This document shows positions 16,216 through 25,026 of a DNA stretch of 64,000 nucleotides, one piece after another. Positions within the stretch are counted from its first letter, which is position 1, and every line of letters starts with the position of its first letter. The position numbers and the translations under genes are program-made. Location of the stretch: contig NZ_JAWXYB010000018.1 in NCBI RefSeq assembly GCF_033842475.1, positions 124,001 through 188,000 of the forward strand, read 5' to 3'. The notes below the pieces were generated by a model, which was not told where the DNA came from, made no database searches, and worked only from the letters and a program-made list of their open reading frames with translations. Source of the stretch: Acidiphilium acidophilum (GTDB lineage Bacteria > Pseudomonadota > Alphaproteobacteria > Acetobacterales > Acetobacteraceae).

Positions 16216-18274
16216 TAACCCATCTTTAGCACTAAAACGATCATAATTTGCAACCAAAGCGCATAACATATTGATATTGTATACTTTATGTTTTGCTTTT
16301 ATTTGTAGTGCCATAATATTATTGATGATCCCTTGACCCCCCACGGCACCAGCCTCATGTCTCGGCAATGTTTATCCGCAAAACAAAAACCCGGAATAAG
16401 TCCGATAACGAAACATACTTCACCTATCGCCTCGTCGCCTCCGAGCGCATCGGTAAGCAGGTCCGCCAGATCACCCTGCTCAACCTTGGCCGCCAGTTCG
16501 ACCTGCCACAGAGCGACTGGCAGGCCCTGTGCGCCAGGATAGACGCCTTGCTTGCCGGACAGGTCGGTATGCTCGCAGAACCCGAGATCATCGAGACCTT
16601 GGCTCAACGATATGCCGCCCGTCTTATTGCGGCCCAGCCAGGGGCAGCCCGATCGGATGCTGGACACCAAGCTCCACCGACCCCGTCGACCGCCGTTCAG
16701 GCATCCTTATTCCCATCACCTGCCGCGCCATCTGCAGTTTACGCCGAGGTCGACATCGCCTCGCTGCAACTCATCCGGCCCCGGTCGGTCGGGGTCGAAG
16801 CGGTCGGCCTTGCAGCGATGAACTGGTTGGGAATCGATCAGATTCTCCGCGATCTCGATTTCAATGGTGTCCAGCGAGCCGCGGTGGTCGGCAGCCTCAT
16901 AGGTCGCATGGCAGCGCCGGGCAGCGAACTCGCAACCTGGCGCTGGCTGCGCGAGCGCAGTGCCCTCGGCGAACTGCTGGACGTGGACTTCGAAGCCATG
17001 CCGTTGATCCGTCTGTATCGGACCTCCGACCTTCTTGTGCGACACCGTGACAAGATCGAGACCGCACTGTTCAGCCGGATCCAGGATTTGTTTGGACTGC
17101 CGGTTACCGTCACCCTCTACGATCTGACCAACACGTATTTCGAAGGTACCGCCAGCGGTAACGCCAAGGCTGCTCGCGGTCGATCAAAGGAGAAGCGAAC
17201 CGACTGCCCTCTGGTTACCCTCGGCCTGGTCCTCGATGGCAGCGGCTTCGTGCGCCGCTCAAAGATGTTCGCCGGCAATGTCGGTGAAGCCACGACCCTT
17301 GAGGAGATGCTCGACGGCCTCACCGCTCCCAAGGGGGCGCTGGTCATCATGGATGCCGGCATCGCGACCGCAGCCAACGTCGCCTGGCTCATAAAACACG
17401 GATACCGTTACTTGGTGGTCAGCCGCGAACGCACCCGCCAGTTCGATCCGGATCAGGCGATCAGCACGCTGACCGCGTCGAACGAGACGGTCCAATTGCA
17501 ACGTGTGCTGAGCGAGGATGGCACGGAGGTTCGGCTCTATTGCCATTCCGAGGGGCGCAAGACCAAGGAGACCGCAATCACTGATCGGTTCATCACCCGG
17601 TTCGAGGCCGGTCTCACCACGCTCGTCGACGGACTGGCAAAACCCCACGGACAGAAAAACCTGGCTGATATCCAGCGACGCATCGGCCGATTGATAGAGA
17701 AGAGCAGCGGCATCGGGCAACACTACGAGATCATCGTGACTCCCGATGAGACCGGAACCAAGGCCGCGTCGATCACCTGGGTCAAGGTTCCACTCGAGGG
17801 TTCAATGCTGACACATCCCGGGGTCTATTGTCTGCGCAGCAATGAAACCACCTGGGACGCCGCCACCTTGTGGCACACCTACACCATGTTGACCGATCTG
17901 GAGGCGGTGTTCCGCGGTCTCAAATCGGAACTCGGCCTCCGACCGGTGTTCCATCACAAAGCGGACCGCACCGAAGGGCATCTGTTCATCACCGTGCTGG
18001 CCTATCAACTGGTCCAGGCAATCCGGCATAAACTGAAAGCGGCAGGGGAGCCCCTGTCATGGACCCGATTGCGCGAAATCATCTCGGTGCAGCAACGGAT
18101 CACCGCAACCTTCCAGCAGCGCGACGGTCGCACCCTGCATGTCCGCAAGGCCACAGTCGCCGAACCAGCCTTGCGCCGGATTTATGATGCGTTGGCACTC
18201 AATGCCTCGCCAGGAGGGATCCAGAAACTCACCGTCTGATCCCCTTTGGATATGTTTGTAGTGCCACTCGGATT
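16216..18274 (+). mobile_element. IS1634-type insertion sequence, copy 2
   Basis: Same 2,059 bp as 2498-4556 and in the same direction, with three base differences noticed. Left flank CATAACTCC and right flank TTTTTAAGAG show no clear target duplication with each other or with copy 1. The two copies bracket 11.7 kb. Confidence 0.87.
16368..18239 (+). CDS. IS1634 family transposase, copy 2
   Basis: Intact 623-residue transposase with the same D-D-E regions as copy 1 (YDLTNTYFEG, IMDAGIATAAN, DLEAVFRGLKSELGL). It differs only in G for R in the C-terminal SPGGIQKLTV. Both copies are potentially active, so either alone or the whole block could move. Confidence 0.93.
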   Translation: MFIRKTKTRNKSDNETYFTYRLVASERIGKQVRQITLLNLGRQFDLPQSDWQALCARIDALLAGQVGMLAEPEIIETLAQRYAARLIAAQPGAARSDAGHQAPPTPSTAVQASLFPSPAAPSAVYAEVDIASLQLIRPRSVGVEAVGLAAMNWLGIDQILRDLDFNGVQRAAVVGSLIGRMAAPGSELATWRWLRERSALGELLDVDFEAMPLIRLYRTSDLLVRHRDKIETALFSRIQDLFGLPVTVTLYDLTNTYFEGTASGNAKAARGRSKEKRTDCPLVTLGLVLDGSGFVRRSKMFAGNVGEATTLEEMLDGLTAPKGALVIMDAGIATAANVAWLIKHGYRYLVVSRERTRQFDPDQAISTLTASNETVQLQRVLSEDGTEVRLYCHSEGRKTKETAITDRFITRFEAGLTTLVDGLAKPHGQKNLADIQRRIGRLIEKSSGIGQHYEIIVTPDETGTKAASITWVKVPLEGSMLTHPGVYCLRSNETTWDAATLWHTYTMLTDLEAVFRGLKSELGLRPVFHHKADRTEGHLFITVLAYQLVQAIRHKLKAAGEPLSWTRLREIISVQQRITATFQQRDGRTLHVRKATVAEPALRRIYDALALNASPGGIQKLTV

Positions 18275-18414
18275 TTTTTAAGAGTGTAAGATGCTGATAT
18301 TATGCGGTTTATTCGAGGCACTGCTAAATATGGGCTAAAATGCGCGACACTTGAAATCGACCCCGAGAGGTTCGGATTGTTCATCGAATCAGCTTGGTTC
18401 ATTCTGACCCGATC

Positions 18415-18972
18415 ATGCAGATTGTCATCGTACCTCCCCAGGCCAGTTGGACGGCCGATTTCACTTCCCTGAAGCCGGGCCTGCTGCGAGCAGCGCCGGT
18501 CGCTTCCTATATTCACCACATCGGATCAACGGCGGTGTTAGGGTTGCCTGCAAAGGATGTGATAGACATCCAGGTGACGGTGGAGGATCTCGACCAGGTC
18601 GAGGACGCCGCCTTCGAGCGGGAAGGCTTTCAAAGCACAAGCATTCTGAAAGACCATTGCCCGCCCGGCCTCGAACTTTCTGAGCGTGATTTGAGGAAGC
18701 GGTTTTATCGGGGACGCGGTCGTGCAGCGAATATCCACGTCCGAGAGAAAGGTTGCTTCAACCAACGGTTTGCTCTCGTCTGTCGAGATTTTTTGCGCGC
18801 TCGGCCTGTGGCAGCCGCCGCATACGGGCTGATAAAGCAGCGTCTTGCCGAACGCTTCCCAGTTGACGTTGACGCCTACTACGACATCAAAGACCCGGTT
18901 TTCGACATTATCGTCGAGGGGGCTAATGCTTGGGCACAGGTCACAGGATGGTCTGAGCCGACCGCCGATTGA
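18415..18972 (+). CDS. GrpB family protein (UPF0157)
   Basis: 185 residues of the GrpB family, a nucleotidyltransferase-like fold. Recognisable are VPPQASWTADFTSLKPGL near the start, YIHHIGSTAVLGLPAKDVID (family motif IGST-V-GL-AK--ID), and RAANIHVREKGCFNQRFAL. Start set at the ATG giving MQIVIVPP because family members begin right before this segment; an ATG 21 bp upstream is also in frame. Some relatives are fused to coenzyme A biosynthesis enzymes, but the activity of free GrpB proteins is not established. Base composition is lower in GC than the chromosomal genes to the right, in keeping with the accessory setting. Confidence 0.82.
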   Translation: MQIVIVPPQASWTADFTSLKPGLLRAAPVASYIHHIGSTAVLGLPAKDVIDIQVTVEDLDQVEDAAFEREGFQSTSILKDHCPPGLELSERDLRKRFYRGRGRAANIHVREKGCFNQRFALVCRDFLRARPVAAAAYGLIKQRLAERFPVDVDAYYDIKDPVFDIIVEGANAWAQVTGWSEPTAD

Positions 18973-19617
18973 TTGCCCGCCACCCAACAACGTGCGACAT
19001 ACTGTGTCGCATAACTTGTAGAACACGCAACATCACGTCATTCGAGGGACCACAAGGCATTTTGCCGTCGCGCGTATTTGTCGCACATGGGAAACCACTC
19101 CCAGCATAAACTGCGACAAAGGCGATCCCCTTCAGATCGTGACCAACAGTGTGCCGGGACCCGCGCACAATCGTACGTGTTCAGACATCCGGAAAATACC
19201 TACCCAAAACATAGGGCTGACACAGTTCTGCGCATATCGGAGTAGTGAGCGTCGCTTTTGGACATCTGGATAGCTTTATGGCGTCTGCTTTCCGCTATTC
19301 TTGTGTTTGTGATACAGGCGCCAAGTCCTAATGCCGATATTTGCGAGGCCGGAACCGCCGGGTTTAAGGGAGTGCGGTGGCTTCTCATATGGCATAAACA
19401 CGGCATGAAGACCGCCGGTCATCGGTCGGGCCGCGATATTTTCTTTTTTGAGCAGCTGTGAAGGGACCTCCCTTTCCGGCGGTAGCTGCCCGAGCGATTG
19501 GGGGCACCATTGTTTCGACGGGTGCCTGACGTGCCGCGCAATCTGCGCCCTTTGCCGGACTGGTCGAGTTCTGCTCAATTAGGCGATCATAGTCCCGATG
19601 CACCGAGAGGCTGCAAA
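18973..19617. other. Intergenic stretch between GrpB and the GNAT gene
   Basis: 645 bp of mixed composition. Several short open frames exist on both strands, none with recognisable similarity or a good start signal. I see no RNA gene or element end. Confidence 0.35.
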
Positions 19618-20175
19618 ATGAGTGCATACAACAGCTCGAGCCCCGCTTTTTGCCCACCATTGCTTTTACCATTTTGCTTGCTGAACAGGACCGATCGGCT
19701 CGTAGTGCGGAGGTCCGAGGCTCGAGATCGACCGACATTCATTGACCTATTCGCCTCGCCTGAGGTTGGTGCCAACATCGGTGGGGCACAGAAGCGCGAT
19801 GACCTCGACCGCACGATGCCCGAGTTACCTGGGCAGCGCCCCGGCCTGTTCGTGGTCGAACTCGACAGTGTCATGATCGGGATGATTACGTTGGAACCAC
19901 GCGACGATAAGCGTTCCGGTCCCTATCTGTCCGGTGCCTTCGAACTAGGCTACCTATTTCTGCCGTCGGCATGGGGACACGGGCACGCCGCCAAGACATG
20001 CGCAGCGCTGCTCGCGCGGTTCGCCGAAGCGCAGCGGACGACACCCGTGGTGCTATACACCCAAAGTGCCAACGAGCGCTCGATGCGGCTAGCCGTCAAA
20101 CTGGGTTTCACTGAGATTGAACGGTTTGAGGCTTATGGTGCCGAACAGTGGTTCGGCAGGTGGACTTTATTATGA
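19618..20175 (+). CDS. GNAT family N-acetyltransferase
   Basis: 185 residues. After a divergent N terminus come RTDRLVVRRSEARDRPTFID, the beta-strand VVELDSVMIGMITLEP, and the acetyl-CoA-binding region FELGYLFLPSAWGHGHAAKT, followed by VLYTQSANERSMRLAVKLGF. This is the RimJ/RimL-like branch that acetylates protein N termini or small amines; the substrate is unknown. The start is uncertain because homology begins only around residue 24; the ATG giving MSAYNSSS is the last one before it. Confidence 0.82.
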   Translation: MSAYNSSSPAFCPPLLLPFCLLNRTDRLVVRRSEARDRPTFIDLFASPEVGANIGGAQKRDDLDRTMPELPGQRPGLFVVELDSVMIGMITLEPRDDKRSGPYLSGAFELGYLFLPSAWGHGHAAKTCAALLARFAEAQRTTPVVLYTQSANERSMRLAVKLGFTEIERFEAYGAEQWFGRWTLL

Positions 20176-20203
20176 GACGCGCTCGAGCTGACGGGACGTG
20201 ATT

Positions 20204-20738
20204 ATGACCTAGCAAAAGACAGCTCTGGTTCTCGGCGAAATCGGCGGGGAAGTCGCGAGATCGCTCAAAGCCCTCGGTTGGTGGAACCCACCGCTCGTGC
20301 AGTTTCAGGCCGCGGCAGCAAACCTTCCCCGCGCGATCCAGGCCGAACGGCCCGTCCTTCAGCGGATTTGCCAGGATGTTTTCCGCAAGGCACTGCTGCG
20401 CTATCGGGGCGGGCGGTGTACGCCGGAATCGCTGAACCGGTGCTGCTCCACGCCACCCACATCGTGCCTTGGGCCGAATGCGCGACCGACGCCGAGCGGA
20501 TGGACGTGCACAACGGGCTGCTGCCGTCGGCGCTGTCGGACGCCGCCTTCGATGCCGGCCTAGTCAGCTTCGCCGATGACGGTGCTGTGCTCGTTTGCCC
20601 CACTCGTAGGCTGCGAGGCCGGAATGCGTTCGGCGTGGATCCGGGTCGACGCTGGAAGGACTGACCGTCTGGCACCGTGCCAATCTTGCGTGGTACTCCG
20701 CCCAATATGGCTTCGACGCGGAGCAGCAAGGTCACTGA
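20204..20738 (+). pseudogene. Decayed HNH endonuclease
   Basis: Pieces in three frames fit one ancestral protein. The N-terminal part starts ATG ACC then TAG at codon 3, followed by QKTALVLGEIGGEVARSLKA and AERPVLQRICQDVFRKALLR. The HNH core is in another frame (GIAEPVLLHATHIVPWAECA, MDVHNGLLPSALSDAAFDAG), and the end is in a third (GLTVWHRANLAWYSAQYGF). An internal stop and at least two frameshifts make it inactive. Intact relatives have SHIVPWAE and DVHNGLLL as their metal-binding HNH motif. It ends inside the converging acetyltransferase gene. Confidence 0.72.
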
Positions 20739-21265
20739 TCCTCGGCCTGAGGATCTACTGCCTTCAGCGAGGCGGCGATGTCGGCGATGGACCGGAACAG
20801 CATCAGTGCGTCGTCTCTTGACGGCAGGAACCCGCGGCGGCGCCAGAATGTTGCCGCCCCGTCATCGACGGCATTGACGATGAGGGCGCGGCCGCCGATC
20901 AGCGCGGCGCCGCTGATACTGCGGGCGAGCGCGTGGTTGAACAGCCCGGTGCCGATCCCCCGCCCGACCCAGGCCAGATCGGTGGCAAGCTGGCCGAGCA
21001 GAATGCACGGCACCGGGTTCGGCGGCTGCCCGGTGCGGATCGAGCGCGGCAGGGCGGCGGGAATAATGGCAGTCGGCGCCAAGCCGTAATAGCCGACGAC
21101 ACGGCCTGCCACATGGACGACCATGACCACCGTGAACCCCTTCTGCTGATTGGCCAGCGCCCGGGTCTTCAGCCAATGATCGAGCGAGGTCTTGCCGCAA
21201 GAGAATTGTGTTACGTCGTGGCCGGAATTCAGAAGTTCGGGCGCAGAGAGCGGCGGCTCCGCCAT
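20732..21265 (-). CDS. GNAT toxin of a type II toxin-antitoxin pair (TacT/AtaT-like)
   Basis: 177 residues, GNAT fold. Features are APELLNSGHDVTQFSCGKTS and LDHWLKTRALANQQKGFT, typical of the toxin family that acetylates aminoacyl-tRNA, then LLGQLATDLAWVGRGIGTGL (acetyl-CoA loop) and IVNAVDDGAATFWRRRGFLP. The ATG overlaps the antitoxin stop by one base (TGATG), so translation is coupled. In the known family the toxin blocks translation and is silenced by the partner upstream. The gene appears complete. Confidence 0.88.
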   Translation of the reverse strand: MAEPPLSAPELLNSGHDVTQFSCGKTSLDHWLKTRALANQQKGFTVVMVVHVAGRVVGYYGLAPTAIIPAALPRSIRTGQPPNPVPCILLGQLATDLAWVGRGIGTGLFNHALARSISGAALIGGRALIVNAVDDGAATFWRRRGFLPSRDDALMLFRSIADIAASLKAVDPQAEDQ

Positions 21266-21561
21266 CAGCGGTTTGCCGCGCCCTTCTCCCACGGTGCTTT
21301 GTGGCCGAGGGATGCCACCATCTCCGGCACCGGGGCGGCGGGCGCGGAGATAGCCTGGACAAACGTCTCGAAGCCTTCGGGGGTCATGCGGAGCAGCGTG
21401 CTTTCCATGAGGACCTCTTCGGCGGCTCGTACCGCCGCGTCCCGCACGAAGTCGGTCCGCGACCGGCCGCGCAGGTCAGCGGCACGGTCGATGATGGCGA
21501 TGTCGCCTTCCGGGAGACGCATCGAGAGCGGGTGGTCTTTGCGTTTGGTCGCGCCGGTCAT
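21265..21561 (-). CDS. DUF1778 antitoxin
   Basis: 98 residues. The N-terminal half is a ribbon-helix-helix domain (LSMRLPEGDIAIIDRAADLR, GRSRTDFVRDAAVRAAEEVL), the DNA-binding and autoregulatory part of TacA-type antitoxins. The C-terminal tail (LRMTPEGFETFVQAISAPAA) is the segment that binds and blocks the acetyltransferase. First gene of the pair, directly upstream of and overlapping the toxin. Autoregulation by the complex is expected from the family. Confidence 0.88.
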   Translation of the reverse strand: MTGATKRKDHPLSMRLPEGDIAIIDRAADLRGRSRTDFVRDAAVRAAEEVLMESTLLRMTPEGFETFVQAISAPAAPVPEMVASLGHKAPWEKGAANR

Positions 21562-21624
21562 GCTGGCCCCTTTAGCTATGAGGCGAAGATAGGAGACTGT
21601 AGTTTGTTTTGCAATACAAAATCG

Positions 21625-21900
21625 CTATTGCTCCCGGTCCTTTCTGAAAATAAGGAGATGCCCCCGAACACCACGAATTTGGCGGGGGCGACACCACGAA
21701 TCTCTCGGGTCATCAAGACGCCAGTGGGGCGTCTTGATCGTGGTTGCAGCAAACCGGCCAAAGCGTGGAATCCCATACCACCCCTTGACGGCAACCTCAT
21801 CCTCGATGGTTTCCAGGATCGTATTCAGGGCGAGATGAGCCGGAGCAAAGGTCATGCCACATTCTTTCCGGAGCTTCCGCTCAAGGCCGACACGTGACAT
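21625..21900 (-). CDS. Small HU-like protein, possibly truncated
   Basis: 91 residues. The segment LNTILETIEDEVAVKGWYGIPRFGRFAATTIKTP resembles the helix-turn and beta-arm start of HU/IHF-type nucleoid proteins (compare the G--FG-F--- pattern), and RVRGHLLIFRKDREQ could be the C-terminal end. The canonical RNP tip is not obvious (WRLDDPRD instead). A second overlapping frame (21576-21800) shares this DNA, so a frameshift cannot be excluded. Assignment is tentative. Confidence 0.4.
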   Translation of the reverse strand: MSRVGLERKLRKECGMTFAPAHLALNTILETIEDEVAVKGWYGIPRFGRFAATTIKTPHWRLDDPRDSWCRPRQIRGVRGHLLIFRKDREQ

Positions 21901-21957
21901 TGCTTACTTCCGTTGCCGATCGGGATGATTGCGGCCATGACCCCACCCCGTCAGACA

Positions 21958-22401
21958 TCAGTCCGACACCCTCGGGTCGAATGATGAACGCTTCGCGGCT
22001 CTCTGGGGACGCTTCATGCACGCTCTTAACCGCTTTGCGGTAGTGAGCAGGATTTTGCGATCTTCAGGTGTGCAGGCGCGATAAAGCTGTATCAAATCCA
22101 ACTCATCGCGCTCGTGCGACTCTTCTCTGCCGGAAACCAGATACCCGAAGGACGTACCCAGAACGATTGCGATTCGCTGGATGCTCCCGGGGTCCCATCC
22201 GATCCGGTCGGTTTCCCATTGAAAGATCAATTTGCGCGATACACCGAGCCGATCGGCAAATTCGGCCTCAGTCAGATTGTTCGTCAACCGAAGCTCGCGG
22301 ATCCGCTGACCAACCGATTGTACGCCAGCCCTAGTCCCATTCTGGAGATTCTTTCCGGCATTATCCATCGGCAAGACCTTTATCATCAACTTGGGGGTCA
22401 A
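21958..22401 (-). CDS. XRE family transcriptional regulator
   Basis: 147 residues. A classic HTH_3 domain spans about residues 30-90: VGQRIRELRLTNNLTEAEFA, DRLGVSRKLIFQWETDRIGW, IQRIAIVLGTSFGYLVSG. The C-terminal acidic helix (SHERDELDLIQLYRACTPEDRKILL) is common in phage-like repressors. An internal ATG 33 bp downstream (MDNAGKN) is an alternative start. It sits beside the HU-like gene and a toxin-antitoxin pair and may be a relic of a prophage or island. Its target is unknown. Confidence 0.85.
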   Translation of the reverse strand: MTPKLMIKVLPMDNAGKNLQNGTRAGVQSVGQRIRELRLTNNLTEAEFADRLGVSRKLIFQWETDRIGWDPGSIQRIAIVLGTSFGYLVSGREESHERDELDLIQLYRACTPEDRKILLTTAKRLRACMKRPQRAAKRSSFDPRVSD

Positions 22402-22511
22402 ACTCCATCCGGGCTGACGTGGTTCTCGTGGTATAACCTGACGGCTGGATAGCTTGCCGCATCAACGCTGCGATAAACCACGATCGTTCGGCGACCCTGA
22501 GGATCATATGC

Positions 22512-23320
22512 GGCATTGTCAGGTTGACGACGGCTGCGGGTATCCGTAGCGATTTGGCATGATGGATTTGACGCTGCCTCTGCGTTTGAAGGGATATCGC
22601 TTTCCTCGATCGGTGATCGCCTATGCGGTCTGGAGCTACTACCGGTTCAACCTGAGCCTTCGGGATGTTGAGGATCTGCTCGCTGCACGGGGTGTGACGG
22701 TGAGCTACGAGACGATCCGAGCATGGGTCGATCGTTTCGGGCCGCAGATGGCGTCGCAGATTCGTTGTGATCGGCCGCCGGCAGGCGATAAGTGGCATAT
22801 CGATGAGATGGTGATCACCATCGGCGGTGAGCCACATTGGCTGTGGCGCGCCGTCGATAATCGGGGTGATGTGCTGGAAATCCTGGTCCAGAAACGCCGC
22901 AATGCCGATGCCGCCCGACGATTTCTCCGCAAGCTGATGCGCCGATGGGGTCAGCCGCGCGTCGTGGTGACCGACAAACTCCGGAGCTACAATGTTGCAC
23001 TCCGCACGGATTGCCGCAGTGCCGATCAACGGTCCCACAAGCGGTTGAATAACCGGATCGAAGCGTCACACCGCCATACCAGGCGACGAGAAAAGATCAT
23101 GGGTCGGTTCAAATCCCCGGGTCATGCCCAGAGATTCCTCGCTACCCATGACCAGATCACCTCAGTGTTCCGCCCAAAACGCCACCGCCTCTCCGCCCGA
23201 TCATTCCGCCACGCCAGAGCCGACGCATTTTTGCTCTGGGCCGACTATGCACCCAATCTGGCAGCATGATCAGTCGGGTCTCCGTCAGATCGCACATCTT
23301 CCAATCAACTTGACAATGCC
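22512..23320 (+). mobile_element. IS6-type insertion sequence
   Basis: 809 bp, normal for the IS6/IS26 family. The terminal repeats are left GGCATTGTCAGGTTGA and right end reverse complement GGCATTGTCAAGTTGA, with one mismatch. The flanking 8 bp differ (TCATATGC and CGCGCAGC), consistent with the cointegrate mode of this family or with later rearrangement. Confidence 0.85.
22559..23269 (+). CDS. IS6 family transposase
   Basis: 236 residues. The family pattern is complete: GYRFPRSVIAYAVWSYYRFN, LSLRDVEDLLAARGVTVSYE, the first catalytic Asp in DKWHIDEMVITIGGEPHWLW, the second in RVVVTDKLRSYNVAL, and the Glu in NNRIEASHRHTRRREKIMGR. Two ATG codons are adjacent; either may serve. The protein looks intact and active. 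Copies of this family commonly join regions by replicative fusion. Confidence 0.95.
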   Translation: MMDLTLPLRLKGYRFPRSVIAYAVWSYYRFNLSLRDVEDLLAARGVTVSYETIRAWVDRFGPQMASQIRCDRPPAGDKWHIDEMVITIGGEPHWLWRAVDNRGDVLEILVQKRRNADAARRFLRKLMRRWGQPRVVVTDKLRSYNVALRTDCRSADQRSHKRLNNRIEASHRHTRRREKIMGRFKSPGHAQRFLATHDQITSVFRPKRHRLSARSFRHARADAFLLWADYAPNLAA

Positions 23321-23483
23321 CGCGCAGCACTCGCCGGCGTCCGCCACCTGCTCTCACTCGTCGCTATATCAAAGCGTTGAACAGCCGTGGGTTCCGATTG
23401 GCCCGTGATTTTGTAAATTTAGTACGAGTATATCAATCTAAATATACGGTAATTGCGAATAACGTGGCTTATACGATAGTTTA

Positions 23484-24514
23484 ACCTGCTTACCCATAAG
23501 TCTCAGCCAATTTCAACAAGCGATACGGCATAGGCGGCGCCGTGACGATAGCGTAGCCGAGTCGGGGGATCATGCTGGCGAGGTCGTATCTGCGGTTGAA
23601 GCGGTACTCGAACTCGGCGAGATATCGCGGCACGTGTTTGGTGCTGATTGCCCGGTAGGTACCGTTGATTGCGGATTTGATATTGCCGAGCGCGGTATTG
23701 ACCCATTTGAAGGCGGGGTTGCGAACGGCCGCGGGGCCACTGCCCGTCAGGGTCGGCTGATGCTGGCATCCGGCATCGGTCACGCGATGAAAACAGGCAA
23801 GCCCATCACTGACCACGGTGCAGGACGGATCGAGGCTGTTCAATGCAAATCGTGAAATCGCCTGGCCGGTGAACCCGGCCACGCGGCGCAGTTTCAAGCG
23901 TGCTGGCTTGCCGTCATCGGTGGTTTCGACCGCGGCGACAAACGGCGTCTTGCCCGGTGCCCCGCGTCCACGCTTGCCGCCCGAACGCTCACCGCCCAGG
24001 ACCGCGTCGTCGATTTCAACCCGCCCCTTCAGGCGCTTGCGCCCGTCGCGCTCCATCATCGCCTGCTGGATCTTGTGCTTGAGCATCCACGCCGTGGTCT
24101 GGCGTACACCGAGGCGCCGCCCCAGTTCGATCGAGGATATGCCCTGTTTGCTCTGCGTCAGATGATACATCGCCCGAAACCACGTGCGCAGTGGCAGCTT
24201 GGTCGACGCGAAAATCGTCCCCGCGATCGGTGAGGTCTGGCGACGGCAGGTGCTGCATTGGAACAAGTCGCGCGTCTTGACTTCACTGTAGGTTGTCCCG
24301 CCGCAGATCGGGCAGGAAAACCCATCGCGCCAGCGCAGCTTGATCACGACAGCTCGGCATTGCTCCTCGGTGCCGTACAACCGATCAAATTCGGCCTCGC
24401 TCAGCCCTTTTTGTAACTGCACCGCATTGCGCGCCATCGAAAACCTCCGCTCATGCCTCAATGTTCCTGTTTTGTACATGACGAAATGCGGCTGATCAAG
24501 ATGGTTAAGCAGAT
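23484..24514 (-). mobile_element. IS1595-type insertion sequence
   Basis: About 1,031 bp. The left end (CCTGCTTACCCAT) and the reverse complement of the right end (ATCTGCTTAACCAT) form imperfect inverted repeats; limits are approximate within a few bases. A 3' fragment of a related but clearly different element lies in opposite orientation at 27250-27359. Confidence 0.75.
23490..24437 (-). CDS. IS1595 family transposase
   Basis: 315 residues. An N-terminal zinc ribbon (CPICGGTTYSEVKTRDLFQC, then STCR) is followed by the ISXO2-like DDE domain: LKGRVEIDDAVLGGERSGGK (first Asp), LDPSCTVVSDGLACFHRVTD (second Asp) and the terminal PRYLAEFEYRFNRRYDL with the NRR signature. Start taken at MARNAVQLQKGLS, preceded by a perfect GGAGG 7 bases before the ATG; an upstream in-frame ATG at 24683 lies outside the element. 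Intact. Confidence 0.92.
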   Translation of the reverse strand: MARNAVQLQKGLSEAEFDRLYGTEEQCRAVVIKLRWRDGFSCPICGGTTYSEVKTRDLFQCSTCRRQTSPIAGTIFASTKLPLRTWFRAMYHLTQSKQGISSIELGRRLGVRQTTAWMLKHKIQQAMMERDGRKRLKGRVEIDDAVLGGERSGGKRGRGAPGKTPFVAAVETTDDGKPARLKLRRVAGFTGQAISRFALNSLDPSCTVVSDGLACFHRVTDAGCQHQPTLTGSGPAAVRNPAFKWVNTALGNIKSAINGTYRAISTKHVPRYLAEFEYRFNRRYDLASMIPRLGYAIVTAPPMPYRLLKLAETYG

Positions 24515-24568
24515 GGCATTTTGCACACGCGATCCCGCCGGGAATTCTCCATCGCGGAGGATTTATCG

Positions 24569-24931
24569 ATGGAACAACTGGTGTGGGCGACGGGTGGCAC
24601 GGGTGCGACCGCAGACAGTGGCGCCCCCAGGGCGGGGCGGCCGCCGGCGGTGGACATCCTGACCAATGTGCGTGAGGCGGCACCGACCGCCGCTGCCCTG
24701 GCCCGGATCGTGTGGGCGACGACGCGATAGAGTCGGGGCCCTGGCCGGCTGATGCCGGCCGAGTATTTCCAGCATCGGCTATGGGATCGGAGGCTCATGC
24801 AGGGTGATCCGGCGCGGTTCATCGGTCTGGAAGCGCAAGGGCGGGTTCATCGGCAAAGCTGCGATCCCGGATGCCTGGCGATCGCCGACGACAAACTCCT
24901 GACTGCGAGCGGTGATTGTCGGGAGTCCTGA
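24569..24931 (+). pseudogene. N-terminal remnant of a probable sugar-transferase-associated ATP-grasp protein
   Basis: One frame of 120 codons broken by a TAG at 24728-24730. The second half, RLMPAEYFQHRLWDRRLMQG then RFIGLEAQGRVHRQSCDPGC and LAIADDKLL, resembles the N-terminal part of ATP-grasp proteins linked to sugar transfer (family known to me as ATPgrasp_ST). The catalytic ATP-grasp domain is absent. A GGAGG-like site precedes the ATG. Family assignment is from memory of this motif and is moderate. Confidence 0.45.
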
Positions 24932-25026
24932 TGCTCTTGTCAGTTCTGCTCCTTAGGCTAATTTCTGGGCATCCGGCCGGCATTAACCGGGAAAAATAAC
25001 CGGATTAGAGGAGAAGGTTCGGGAAC

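Noticed and set aside
2498-18274. Target-site duplication around the IS1634-bounded block
   Set aside because: Left flank GGAATT and right flank TTTTTAAG do not match convincingly; no duplication can be claimed.
24438-24683. N-terminal extension of the IS1595 transposase up to 24683
   Set aside because: It leaves the element and lacks homology; the ATG at 24437 has a perfect GGAGG site.
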